Of a DNA stretch of 23,417 nucleotides, positions 8,440 through 16,185 are shown piece by piece. Both the position numbers and the translations under genes were made by a program. The notes under the pieces are model-generated. The model was not told where the DNA came from and did no database searches. It saw only the letters and a list, made by a program, of their open reading frames with translations. This DNA is from Shinella sp. (lineage in GTDB: Bacteria > Pseudomonadota > Alphaproteobacteria > Rhizobiales > Rhizobiaceae), in assembly GCA_003248775.1 (NCBI GenBank), contig QFQX01000060.1, positions 1 to 23,417 on the forward strand. Reading direction: 5' to 3'. Numbering within the stretch: position 1 is the first letter of the stretch; each line of letters begins with the position of its first letter.

Positions 8440-8546
8440 GATTTGGCCTTTCATTCCCGCTCCATTTATTGTGCATTACAGGATGCATCAAGGGTGGGAA
8501 CAGCGATTCCCGATCACGGCACGACAGAGAAGAGGAGATCGCTGCA

Positions 8547-10379
8547 TTGTCGACCGCACCGCAGGCGCTTTTCTCTGAAACCTTGTTGTTGCTGGGTGGC
8601 GCCGTTGTCGCCGCGCCGATTTTCCGCAAGCTCGGTCTCGGCACGGTTCTCGGCTATCTCGCGGCAGGTGTGGTCATCGGGCCGACGATGCATCTCATCA
8701 CCGATTCCGAACAGGTGCTCGGCGTTGCCGAACTCGGCGTCGTGTTCCTGCTGTTCGTCATCGGCCTCGAACTGAAGCCGTCGCGCCTGTGGACCATGCG
8801 CAAGGATATCTTCGGCCTTGGTACGGCACAGGTTCTCGTGACCGGCCTCGTCCTTGCGGCCGCCGCCGTCTACACCGGCCTCATGGAATGGCGCGGCGCG
8901 CTGGTGGCTGGCTTCGGGCTGGCGCTGTCCTCCACGGCCTTTGCCCTGCAGATCCTCAACGACCAGGGCGACATGAACAGTCGCTACGGACAGCGGGCGT
9001 TCTCCGTCCTGCTATTCCAGGATCTGGCCATCGTGCCGCTGCTGGCCATGGTTTCCATTCTCGGCAGCAACCAGACGGAAAGCAGCCAGGCGGCACTTGC
9101 CGACTTCGGTTTCGCCATCGTCGCGATCGTCGCAATGATCATGGCCGGCCGTTACCTGCTGACCCCACTCTTCCAGATTATCGCCCGCACCGGCGCGCGC
9201 GAGGTGATGATCGCCGCCGCGCTCTTCGTGGTCATGGGATCGGCGCTGCTGATGCAGGCGAGCGGTCTCTCCATGGCCATGGGCGCATTCCTTTCCGGCG
9301 TGATGCTGGCCGAATCCTCCTATCGCCACGAACTTGAAGCGGACATCGAGCCCTTCCGCGGTATTCTGCTCGCGCTGTTCTTCATGGCCGTCGGCCTGTC
9401 GATGGAGCTCGGCGTCATCGTCGAGAATATCTGGACCATCGCCATCGCCGTCCCGACGCTGATGGTCATCAAGGCCATCGTGCTCTACGTCCTTTGCCGC
9501 GCCGGCGGCTCGGACCGCGACGACGCCGTACGCATCGCGCTTCTGCTGCCGCAGGGCGGTGAATTCGGTTTCGTGCTGTTCACCACGGCGGCGGCCTCAG
9601 GCCTGATCGACGGCGCCAAATCCTCGCTGCTCATTTCCATCGTCACGCTGACGATGGCGCTCACGCCGCTTGCCACGCTTCTTGCCCGTCGCCTTGTCGG
9701 CGGCGGCGAAGCACCGGAGGAACTGGAAGAGGATTTCGAGGGCGCCGGTGCAGACGTGTTGATGATCGGCTTCTCCCGTTTCGGCCAGATCGCGGCGCAG
9801 ATCCTGCTCGCCAGCGGCCGCGACGTGACGATCATCGATGATTCCGCCGACCGTATCCGGCAGGCCGCATCCTTCGGCTTCCGCATCTATTTCGGTGACG
9901 GCACCCGGCTCGACGTGCTGCGCGCGGCTGGCGTCGAAAAGGCCAAGATCGTCGCCGTCTGCACCCAGAAGAAGGAAGTGACCGACAAGATCGTCGATCT
10001 CATCAGTGCGGAATATCCCGACGCCCGACTTTTCGTGCGCTCCTACGACCGTATTCACAGTCTGTCTCTTCGCGCCCGCGACGTCGAATACGAACTGCGC
10101 GAGACGCTGGAATCGGGCCTTCTCTTCGGCCGCCGTACCATCGAGGCGCTGGGTTCCAGCGAAGACGAAGCTTACAAGATCGGTGAGGATATCCGCCGGC
10201 GTGACGAGGAGCGGCTAAAACTGCAGGCAACCGAAGGCATTCAGGCCGGACGTCACATGCTGCTGAACCGACCGGTCCGCCCAGAACCGCTGGTCAAGCC
10301 GAAGCGCGCGCCTGCCGATGGGTTTGTGTCCGAAGCCATCCTGCAGCAGCCGCAAGATGCCGCAACGGCTCCCGACTGA
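8547..10379 (+). CDS. Monovalent cation:proton antiporter, KefB/KefC type (CPA2), with RCK/TrkA-N domain
   Basis: This inner-membrane protein of about 610 residues has a 12-13-helix Na/H-exchanger-type domain (about 8-385) and a cytosolic NAD-binding RCK domain (about 403-520). Signature segments are LGYLAAGVVIGP, FLLFVIGLELKP, FQDLAIVPLL (157-166) and the KefC-like loop HELEADIEPFRGILLALFFMAVG. The Rossmann loop reads GFSRFGQ (408-414), with Ser in place of the middle Gly of GxGxxG. KefB/C proteins release potassium in exchange for protons when glutathione adducts appear; the regulation here is inferred. The chosen start is TTG at 8547, because GAGGAG lies 9 bases upstream and the protein then begins like its relatives; another TTG at 8469 lacks a site. 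About 90 C-terminal residues are polar and variable. Confidence 0.93.
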   Translation: MSTAPQALFSETLLLLGGAVVAAPIFRKLGLGTVLGYLAAGVVIGPTMHLITDSEQVLGVAELGVVFLLFVIGLELKPSRLWTMRKDIFGLGTAQVLVTGLVLAAAAVYTGLMEWRGALVAGFGLALSSTAFALQILNDQGDMNSRYGQRAFSVLLFQDLAIVPLLAMVSILGSNQTESSQAALADFGFAIVAIVAMIMAGRYLLTPLFQIIARTGAREVMIAAALFVVMGSALLMQASGLSMAMGAFLSGVMLAESSYRHELEADIEPFRGILLALFFMAVGLSMELGVIVENIWTIAIAVPTLMVIKAIVLYVLCRAGGSDRDDAVRIALLLPQGGEFGFVLFTTAAASGLIDGAKSSLLISIVTLTMALTPLATLLARRLVGGGEAPEELEEDFEGAGADVLMIGFSRFGQIAAQILLASGRDVTIIDDSADRIRQAASFGFRIYFGDGTRLDVLRAAGVEKAKIVAVCTQKKEVTDKIVDLISAEYPDARLFVRSYDRIHSLSLRARDVEYELRETLESGLLFGRRTIEALGSSEDEAYKIGEDIRRRDEERLKLQATEGIQAGRHMLLNRPVRPEPLVKPKRAPADGFVSEAILQQPQDAATAPD

Positions 10380-10400
10380 GCAGAAGCCGCAGCCCGGCCG

Positions 10401-11285
10401 TCAGCGGCGCAGGAAATCCTCGATGCGCGCATCCAGTTCGCGCTTCAGCACATCCTTGATCCCCTCGGTCGACTCGATGACCTGACGCGCTTTCAGAAAA
10501 TCGAGAACGCGGAAAGCATTGACGTTCGGCCGCAGAAAGATGTCCGGCGCGCCGAGCTTCAACTTCAACGCGATGTTGGACTGCATCATCAGCTGCGAAG
10601 CGCCGAACAGGCTGTCCATGCGGTTCGGTGACTGACTCGGATCGCCCTCCGGCCCGCCAACCACATCGACCCCGATCACGATATCGGCCGCATCGACGAG
10701 CTGGTCATAGGGAACCGGATTGAAGATGCCGCCATCGATCATCACCCGGCCGCCGAGATGCACCGGCATGAAGAGCGCCGGCAAGGCGGAAGACGCCGCA
10801 ATCGCCTCGAAGAGGTTCCCCTCCTCGCAAACGATCTCGTGCTGACCGTAATAATCGGTGACGATGATCTTCAGCGGAATACCGAGTGCGGCAAAATCGG
10901 CTGGAATGGTTTCCGGCAGGAAGGCTTCCAGAATGCGGTGCAGGTTGAACTGCCCGAACTTGAAACCGCCAAGCGCGTCGCGCATGGTCGCAGGTCCGAG
11001 GCTCCACAGGCGGTTGGCGATGATCGAGCGCTTGCCGATCGTCTCCAGCACATACTGGCGGATTTCAGCACCCGTCATGCCCGCCGCCATGCCGGCGCCC
11101 ATGATCGCTCCCATGGAAGAGCCGGCAATCGCTACCGGGCGGATACCCATCTCATCCAGAGCCTCGATCACCGGGATATGGGCAAAGCCACGCGCACCGC
11201 CAGCGCCCAGAGCAAGCCCGACGGTTGGCCCTCCCCCTGATTCCGTCCGGTTGGGGGAGATGGTCAGCGTGCCGGCATCGCTCAT
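10401..11285 (-). CDS. Patatin-like phospholipase family protein
   Basis: This is a 294-residue patatin-family (RssA-like) serine acyl hydrolase. The oxyanion motif GAGGARG is at 27-33, the nucleophile elbow GSSMG at 55-59 (Ser57), and the catalytic Asp is in DGG (Asp184). These residues are all intact, so it should be active on phospholipid or related acyl esters; the substrate is unknown. No signal peptide is seen, so it is probably cytosolic or membrane-associated. It follows rsmD by 25 bases and is probably co-transcribed with rluB-rsmD. Its 3' end is 21 bases from the convergent antiporter gene. Confidence 0.9.
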   Translation of the reverse strand: MSDAGTLTISPNRTESGGGPTVGLALGAGGARGFAHIPVIEALDEMGIRPVAIAGSSMGAIMGAGMAAGMTGAEIRQYVLETIGKRSIIANRLWSLGPATMRDALGGFKFGQFNLHRILEAFLPETIPADFAALGIPLKIIVTDYYGQHEIVCEEGNLFEAIAASSALPALFMPVHLGGRVMIDGGIFNPVPYDQLVDAADIVIGVDVVGGPEGDPSQSPNRMDSLFGASQLMMQSNIALKLKLGAPDIFLRPNVNAFRVLDFLKARQVIESTEGIKDVLKRELDARIEDFLRR

Positions 11286-11310
11286 GGTAATCTGCTTTCG
11301 TCAGACGAGA

Positions 11311-11871
11311 TCAGGACGGCCTATAGGAGAAGAAGTACATTTTCGTGTCACCGAAAGTGCGCTCCTCCAGAAAGGCGAAGGCGGGACCGACGGAGACGGT
11401 CACGTCCGCGCGCTCTTCCAGAATGGCCAGCGCATCCGGCGCCAGCCAGCCGCCCTTATGAGCGGCCTCGAAGGCCTTTTCGCCGAGACCCTGACCATAA
11501 GGCGGATCGGCGAAAAGCACATGAAAAGGCTCGATGTTGGATGCCGTCCCGAGGTCCGTCGCGTCACGGCGCAGGATCTTTGCACGGCCATGCAGACCGA
11601 GTGCGTCGATGTTTTCCCACAGCAGGCTGCGACCCTCGACGCTGTTTTCGACGAAGAGCGCGGAGCGACAGCCACGCGACAGCGCCTCTATGCCGACGGC
11701 GCCCGTGCCCGCGAAAAGGTCGAGCACGCGTGTTCCGTCCAACGAACCCGGATGGGCATGGGACAGAATGTTGAACAGACTTTCTCGCGTCCGGTCGATG
11801 GTCGGCCGGATGGCATTGGTCTTCGGAGCGGCCAGGGAGCGGCCACGGAACTCTCCGCCGACGACCCGCAC
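11311..11871 (-). CDS. rsmD: 16S rRNA (guanine(966)-N(2))-methyltransferase RsmD
   Basis: RsmD methylates N2 of G966 in 16S rRNA during 30S assembly, using S-adenosylmethionine. The 186-residue product opens with the family start RVVGGEFRGR, then RPTIDRTRESLFNIL, the SAM-binding loop DLFAGTGAVGIEALSRG (51-67) and the catalytic DPPY (122-125). The start is GTG at 11871, 6 bases after the rluB stop codon. Its AAGAGG ribosome-binding site lies in the last codons of rluB, so the two are probably translationally coupled. The patatin gene follows. Confidence 0.96.
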   Translation of the reverse strand: MRVVGGEFRGRSLAAPKTNAIRPTIDRTRESLFNILSHAHPGSLDGTRVLDLFAGTGAVGIEALSRGCRSALFVENSVEGRSLLWENIDALGLHGRAKILRRDATDLGTASNIEPFHVLFADPPYGQGLGEKAFEAAHKGGWLAPDALAILEERADVTVSVGPAFAFLEERTFGDTKMYFFSYRPS

Positions 11872-11877
11872 CGCCCG

Positions 11878-13914
11878 TTACCTCTTGCCCCTGGCGGGAC
11901 CGCGCCCGCCGGAAGGCTTGCCCCCGGAGGGTTTGCCGCCAAAGCTCTTACCACCGGGGCCTTTGCCGCCGAAGCTCTTGCCGCCAAAAGGCTTGCCACC
12001 GGGGCCCTTGCCACCGCTCGGGCGATCGCCACGCGGCTTGCCGGAGAAGCCGCCGGGACCGCCGGCCCTTTCGCCGCTTCCTGCGCTATCCCTGGCTCCG
12101 AAAGGCTTGCCACCCTTCGGCTTGCCGCCGAACGGACGGTCGCCGGCCGGCCGGCTGTCGGCGCTGCGGGGACCCCGCGGCTTATCGCCAAACGGCCGTT
12201 CACCAAAATTCCGGTCGCTTCTCGGGCGGTCGTCCCGGGGACGGTCATCACGGGGCCTGTCACCGCGAGGCTTGTCACCGAAAGGCCGCTCACCGCGGGG
12301 ACGATCCTCACGAGGTCTGTCAAAACGTGGACGATCACCGAAGGCGCGATCTCCGCCGGTGCGAGCCGGACGGGCCGCACGGTCGCCTCTCTCTGAGCGA
12401 TCGCCAAAGCCTCGCTTGGCTCCGAAGCCTTCGCCACGATCCTTCGACGAACGATCAGGACCTTCGGCACGGATCCATTCACCCTCTTCGTCGCGGGCGC
12501 GGCTGACCTGCACACGCGGGCCGTCATCGCGGCGGGCGAAATCTGAACCGCCCTTGCGGTCGGGGTCGAAACGGGTCAGAGCCTTGGTCGGCTTTCCATC
12601 CTTGCCGCGGCCGTAGCGGTTGCTGGCAGGCGCCCCTTCGCGGCGGGTATGCGGCTGCCTTTCGGCATCAGCGCCCTCACCGGTCTTCTTCTCGGCAACC
12701 GGACGGGCACCGGGCGCCATCCAGACATTGGCCGTACGCGACTTCAAGGCCGGCGCACGCTTGGGACGGTCGGCAAAGCCTCCTCGATCCTCATCGCGTC
12801 CGGGACGTTCGCCAAAGCCGCGCTTGCCGCCATCTCGCTTACCTTGAGGCTTCCCGCGCGTTTCATCGCGACGGGTGTCGAGGCGATCGAGCGCCCGCTC
12901 GCGGCTGTCTTCGCGACGTCGGTCGCCACGCGGGTTTTCCTCGCGCGACCAATCGGACTTCTGAGCCTTCTGCCGGGCGGGAGCCTCTTCCTCTTCCGGC
13001 GAGCCGTGTTCATAGATCGGCGCATCGAAGTTGGCCTTTGCGTCCTCGATCAGGCGCGGCCCGAGCTGGTCGCGCAGCATACGACCGCGAACCTCGACGA
13101 CCTTGCCTTCCGGCAGGTCACCGAGCTGGAAGGGACCATAGGAAATGCGGATCAGGCGGTTGACGTCGAGACCGAGCGCGCCGAGCACGTTCTTGATTTC
13201 GCGGTTCTTGCCTTCGCGCAGGCCCATGGTGATCCACTGATTGTGGCCCTGGGTGCGGTCGAGCGTCGCGTCGATGGAGCCATAGAGCACGCCATCGACG
13301 GCGATGCCTTCCTTGAGCTTGTCGAGCGCAGGCTGGTCGATCTCGCCATGGGCGCGCACGCGATAACGGCGGAGCCAGCCGGTGGTCGGCAGCTCGAGCA
13401 CGCGCGCCAGACCGCCGTCATTGGTCAGCAGCAACAGGCCCTCGGTGTTGATGTCGAGACGACCGATGGACATCACGCGCGGCAGGTCTTCCGGCAGGTT
13501 GTCAAAAACGGTCGGGCGGCCCTCCGGATCGGAATTGGTGGTCACCAGTCCCGCCGGCTTGTGATAGAGCCAGAGCCGCGTGCGTTCGATGCCGCGGATC
13601 GCCTCGCCATCGACCTCGATCCGGTCTGAAAGCGTGGCGTTGACGACCGGGGTGTCGAGCACCTTGCCGTTCAGGCTCACGCGGCCTTCCATGATCATCC
13701 GTTCGACATCGCGGCGCGAGGCCACGCCTGCGCGCGCGAGCAGTTTCGAAATACGTTCGGGCTTCATCGCCTCGTCGCCGGAAACCTCAGCCGGGCTGCG
13801 TGCAGCCTTCGGCTCCGGCTTCCTGTCGGCGCCGGCCGGTTTGCGAGTGAGCGGCTTGCCGCTGCGATCGGAGGTTTTGCCCGTCGGTCGCCTGGACTTG
13901 TCTTTAAATGTCAT
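11878..13914 (-). CDS. rluB: 23S rRNA pseudouridine synthase (RluB/RsuA family) with long low-complexity tail
   Basis: This enzyme isomerises a uridine in 23S rRNA (position 2605 for E. coli RluB). The 678-residue product has a basic leader (1-50), an S4 RNA-binding domain (about 51-97) and the RsuA/RluB catalytic core with GRLDINTEGLLLLTNDG (151-167; nucleophile Asp154), ending near 285. The remaining 390 or so residues are a predicted disordered tail rich in Gly, Arg, Lys, Asp and Pro. It contains a RPRDDRP/RPFGDKPRGDRP section and a final GGKPFGGKSFGGK section. E. coli RluB is under 300 residues, so over half of this protein is tail. Tails of this kind occur in rhizobial homologues, though lengths vary. 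RluB rather than RluF/RsuA is favoured by the core; exact specificity is inferred. It heads a run with rsmD and the patatin gene and is divergent from tadA. Confidence 0.93.
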   Translation of the reverse strand: MTFKDKSRRPTGKTSDRSGKPLTRKPAGADRKPEPKAARSPAEVSGDEAMKPERISKLLARAGVASRRDVERMIMEGRVSLNGKVLDTPVVNATLSDRIEVDGEAIRGIERTRLWLYHKPAGLVTTNSDPEGRPTVFDNLPEDLPRVMSIGRLDINTEGLLLLTNDGGLARVLELPTTGWLRRYRVRAHGEIDQPALDKLKEGIAVDGVLYGSIDATLDRTQGHNQWITMGLREGKNREIKNVLGALGLDVNRLIRISYGPFQLGDLPEGKVVEVRGRMLRDQLGPRLIEDAKANFDAPIYEHGSPEEEEAPARQKAQKSDWSREENPRGDRRREDSRERALDRLDTRRDETRGKPQGKRDGGKRGFGERPGRDEDRGGFADRPKRAPALKSRTANVWMAPGARPVAEKKTGEGADAERQPHTRREGAPASNRYGRGKDGKPTKALTRFDPDRKGGSDFARRDDGPRVQVSRARDEEGEWIRAEGPDRSSKDRGEGFGAKRGFGDRSERGDRAARPARTGGDRAFGDRPRFDRPREDRPRGERPFGDKPRGDRPRDDRPRDDRPRSDRNFGERPFGDKPRGPRSADSRPAGDRPFGGKPKGGKPFGARDSAGSGERAGGPGGFSGKPRGDRPSGGKGPGGKPFGGKSFGGKGPGGKSFGGKPSGGKPSGGRGPARGKR
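11890..12420 (-). repeat. Degenerate short repeats encoding the RluB tail
   Basis: Within the 3' part of rluB, about 11890-12030 repeats a roughly 12-15-base unit encoding GGK plus PF, SF, GP or PS. About 12120-12400 repeats units encoding RPRxDRP, RPFGDKPRG and related strings. The copies are imperfect at DNA level and stay in frame. This is coding repeat, not a CRISPR or intergenic element. Confidence 0.75.
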
Positions 13915-13983
13915 TTGCTGTTTGCCTGTCGTTTGGGCTGTCGTATCAGGTCACGCGGCCTTGGTTAAGAGGAAAGTTGTTCA

Positions 13984-14442
13984 ATGGCGGAGACAAACGG
14001 CTTCATGGAGGCCGCCCTTGAGGAAGCGCGTGCCGCAGGGGACCGTGGCGAGGTGCCGATCGGGGCCGTCATCGTCCATGAGGGATCGATCGTGGCGCGG
14101 GCAGGAAACGAGACGCGTGCGCTGCGCGACATCACTGCCCATGCCGAAATTCTTGCCATCCGGCGTGCCGCGGAGAGCATCGGCGACGAGCGGCTCTCCG
14201 GTGCCGACCTCTATGTGACGCTGGAACCCTGCACCATGTGTGCGGCGGCCATCTCGTTCGCACGTGTTCGTCGCCTTTATTATGGCGCTGAAGATCCAAA
14301 GGGCGGCGGGGTGGACAATGGCGTGCGTTTCTATCGGCAACCCACATGCCATCATGTGCCGGAAGTCTATTCCGGCATTGCCGAAACGGAATCAGCCGAG
14401 ATCCTGCGTGGCTTCTTCAGGGGCAGGCGCGAGAGCGATTGA
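13984..14442 (+). CDS. tadA: tRNA adenosine(34) deaminase TadA
   Basis: TadA converts A34 to inosine in the anticodon of tRNA-Arg(ACG), allowing it to read CGN codons. The 152-residue product has both zinc motifs of the deaminase fold: HAE (53-55; zinc ligand His and catalytic Glu) and PCTMC (82-86). The length and the ending ILRGFF fit the family. An AGAGGAAAG ribosome-binding site lies at 13968-13975, 8 bases before the ATG. It is divergent from rluB, with a shared 69-base promoter region, and convergent with the GGDEF gene. Confidence 0.97.
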   Translation: MAETNGFMEAALEEARAAGDRGEVPIGAVIVHEGSIVARAGNETRALRDITAHAEILAIRRAAESIGDERLSGADLYVTLEPCTMCAAAISFARVRRLYYGAEDPKGGGVDNGVRFYRQPTCHHVPEVYSGIAETESAEILRGFFRGRRESD

Positions 14443-14511
14443 GGACTGAAGCCATGGCCTCATTGCAGCGGGCATAGACGGCAAATTTCAAATGGCCTCG
14501 TCGTGCGTTTG

Positions 14512-15312
14512 TCAGGCCGACTGTCGGCCGAGTTCCAGCCCGTCGAAAACGATGCAATCGCGACCGCCCGATTTGGCCCGATAGAGATATTCGTCAGCCT
14601 GACGGAAAAGATCTACAGGATCGAAAACACCGTTGACCGAGGCGACGCCGATACTGACGCTGAGAGGGACCGGGCGCCCATCCACGACGAGATCGGCTTC
14701 GACAACCCCTCGCCTTATCCCATCGGCAATTGCGACCGCGCGGGTGCGCGTCGTTGCGTGAAGGAAAACGAGGAACTCCTCGCCGCCGATGCGGCCCCAC
14801 AGGTCATCCTCATCGACCGCCTTCGAAATCGCAGCCGCAATGGATCGCAGCGCGTCGTCGCCAACCAGATGACCGAAGCCATCGTTGATCTTCTTGAAAT
14901 GGTCGGCATCGGCAACCAGCAGCGCCGCCGGCCCCTCATGAGACGGCCCGATCTCCTCAAGCGCAGCAAACAGCGCACCCCGGTTGAGGCCGCCCGTCAG
15001 CGCATCGCTACGCGCCTTGATCCGCAGGTCATCATGCAGCAAGCGGAGTTCGGCATGCATGTCTTCCAGATGCACATGCATGCGCGCGATCTCGTCGCGC
15101 TGGCGTCGGATTACTTCGGTCTGGTGGAATTGCCAGGTGGTGGCCGGTCCCGCGATCACCAGCGGGCAGAAAACGCTCATCCAGAAACCGGGACCGTCAG
15201 GCTGGCCACCCAGCATGGGCACCAGCAGAAGGCAGATGGAGACCGAGGCCACCACGGATGCCCCCGTAACGATCGCCGCCTTGAACGCCGTTTTCCTGCT
15301 GACCCGAAACAT
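14512..15312 (-). CDS. Membrane-anchored GGDEF domain protein (probable diguanylate cyclase)
   Basis: The 266-residue protein has two predicted membrane helices (about 11-33 and 41-58), a charged, probably coiled-coil linker (about 62-100) and a GGDEF domain starting at DALTGGLNR (103-111). The active-site motif is GGEEF (176-180), a functional variant, and the metal-binding Asp is in VADADHFKKIND. It should therefore make cyclic di-GMP from GTP. The inhibitory I-site RxxD expected just before GGEEF is absent (residues 167-170 are DEDD), so product feedback through that site is unlikely. The ATG at 15312 has AAGG at 8 bases; a GTG at 15405 would start inside the repeat region and is rejected. 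What the short N-terminal region senses is unknown. Confidence 0.9.
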   Translation of the reverse strand: MFRVSRKTAFKAAIVTGASVVASVSICLLLVPMLGGQPDGPGFWMSVFCPLVIAGPATTWQFHQTEVIRRQRDEIARMHVHLEDMHAELRLLHDDLRIKARSDALTGGLNRGALFAALEEIGPSHEGPAALLVADADHFKKINDGFGHLVGDDALRSIAAAISKAVDEDDLWGRIGGEEFLVFLHATTRTRAVAIADGIRRGVVEADLVVDGRPVPLSVSIGVASVNGVFDPVDLFRQADEYLYRAKSGGRDCIVFDGLELGRQSA

Positions 15313-15320
15313 GCCGTACC

Positions 15321-15425
15321 TTAGAGCGCTGTTCGATCCGATTGAATCAGATCGGCACTCTAAGCCCTTTTGTTTGAAGCATAATCTTATCGATCCTCGT
15401 TTCACTCCGGCCGGATTATGCTCTA
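15321..15425. repeat. RIME-like intergenic mosaic repeat, unit A
   Basis: This unit of about 105 bases consists of two palindromes joined by a short conserved-looking link. The first has outer arms TTAGAG (15321-15326) / CTCTAA (15358-15363) and an inner near-perfect CGATCCGATT-G-AATCAGATCG (15334-15354). The link is TAAGCCCTTTTGTTT. The second has AGCATAATC (15378-15386) / GATTATGCT (15414-15422). Similar two-palindrome elements are widespread between genes of Rhizobium, Sinorhizobium and Agrobacterium (RIME-type). It begins 8 bases upstream of the GGDEF start codon, so it lies in that gene's leader or promoter. Confidence 0.75.
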
Positions 15426-15490
15426 TGCGGAGCCCAGGTTAACGTTACGTGATGTTGGCGTTGCAAGAAAGTCCCCTCTGCCCGGTTCCC

Positions 15491-15600
15491 GCTAAAGCGT
15501 GTCGCGATCTTTCAGATTCGCGCTTTACGCTTTAAGTCCTTGTTTCATCGCATGTCGTGGCCGCAAAACCGCTGCATACTTTTGCGCGACATGCTGTAAG
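15491..15600. repeat. RIME-like intergenic mosaic repeat, unit B
   Basis: This second unit has the same plan as unit A. The first palindrome uses TAAAGCG (15493-15499) against CGCTTTA, which occurs twice in tandem (15521-15527 and 15528-15534). A link TAAGTCCTTGTTTCA follows. The second palindrome is a strong two-part stem: GCATGTCG (15550-15557) / CGACATGC (15587-15594) with CGCAAAA (15562-15568) / TTTTGCG (15580-15586) inside it. It ends about 20 bases beyond the acetyltransferase stop codon. I recognise this as a common rhizobial intergenic repeat type. Confidence 0.75.
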
Positions 15601-15619
15601 GTCGGGCGAAGAGGCGGAA

Positions 15620-16099
15620 TCAGCCTGCAGCGAATTCCTTCAACTTGTCCCCGGCGAGACGATAGCGGATCCATTCCGTCTGCGGTTCGGCACCGATCGA
15701 GTCGTAAGCGCGGATTGCCGGCTCGTTCCAGTCGAGCACACTCCACTCGAACCGGCCGCACCCCTTCTCGACCGCGATCTTCGCGAGGTGGCGCAACAGC
15801 ATCCTTCCGGCACCGGAGCGACGGTAATCGGGAGTGATGTAAAGGTCTTCCAGATAGAGGCCGTTGCGAGCCTGCCAGGTGGAATAATTGAAGAACCAGA
15901 TGGCGGAACCGATTGGCTGGCCGTCGGCCTCGATAATGGCCACGCCTGTGACGGATTCCGGCCCGAAGAGACTTGTCCTCAGGCTTTCCTCCGTCGCCTC
16001 GACTTCGTGGCCGGCATTCTCGAAAACGGCAAGTTCGGTAATGAAGCGCAGGATGGTGCCGGCATCATCGGGGCCCGCATCACGGATGGCGAACGTCAT
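15620..16099 (-). CDS. GNAT family N-acetyltransferase
   Basis: This is a 159-residue Gcn5-related acetyltransferase. The acetyl-CoA loop is RRSGAGRMLL (93-102), preceded by LYLEDLYITPDYR, which matches the strand and loop before motif A. The tail CGRFEWSVLDWNEPAIRAYDSIGA resembles the spermidine/spermine or diamine acetyltransferase branch. The substrate is therefore possibly a polyamine, but this is inference. The ATG at 16099 follows AGGGAA; a start at 16204 would run back into the lipoprotein gene. It lies between RIME-like unit B and a stem-loop after the lipoprotein gene. Confidence 0.9.
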   Translation of the reverse strand: MTFAIRDAGPDDAGTILRFITELAVFENAGHEVEATEESLRTSLFGPESVTGVAIIEADGQPIGSAIWFFNYSTWQARNGLYLEDLYITPDYRRSGAGRMLLRHLAKIAVEKGCGRFEWSVLDWNEPAIRAYDSIGAEPQTEWIRYRLAGDKLKEFAAG

Positions 16100-16132
16100 C
16101 AGGCAATTCCCTAGGGATTTCAGACATGGAAA

Positions 16133-16156
16133 GGGCAGGTCGTTGCCGGCCTGCCC
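16133..16156 (-). terminator. Possible terminator after lipoprotein gene
   Basis: GGGCAGG (16133-16139) pairs with CCTGCCC (16150-16156), with a 10-base loop. On the - strand only TTT follows the stem, while a run of seven A residues (+ strand) lies on the other side. It is 29 bases after the lipoprotein stop. A terminator with a weak U-tract is possible, but not certain. Confidence 0.4.
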
Positions 16157-16185
16157 AAAAAAATAAGGTTTGCCCCGGTTCGGGT

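Noticed and set aside
10858..12396. A 512-codon frame on the + strand opposite the patatin gene, rsmD and the rluB tail
   Set aside because: Its Ala/Gly/Thr-rich repeats are the reverse complement of the rluB tail repeats; no gene signals are seen.
11890..12420. Short regularly spaced repeats, considered as a CRISPR array
   Set aside because: They are imperfect, in frame with rluB and encode a Gly/Arg-rich tail. There are no identical repeats with unique spacers.
14515..14529. GGCCGAC-T-GTCGGCC palindrome at the 3' end of the GGDEF gene as a terminator
   Set aside because: It lies within the last codons and no T-run follows on either strand; it is probably a coding coincidence.
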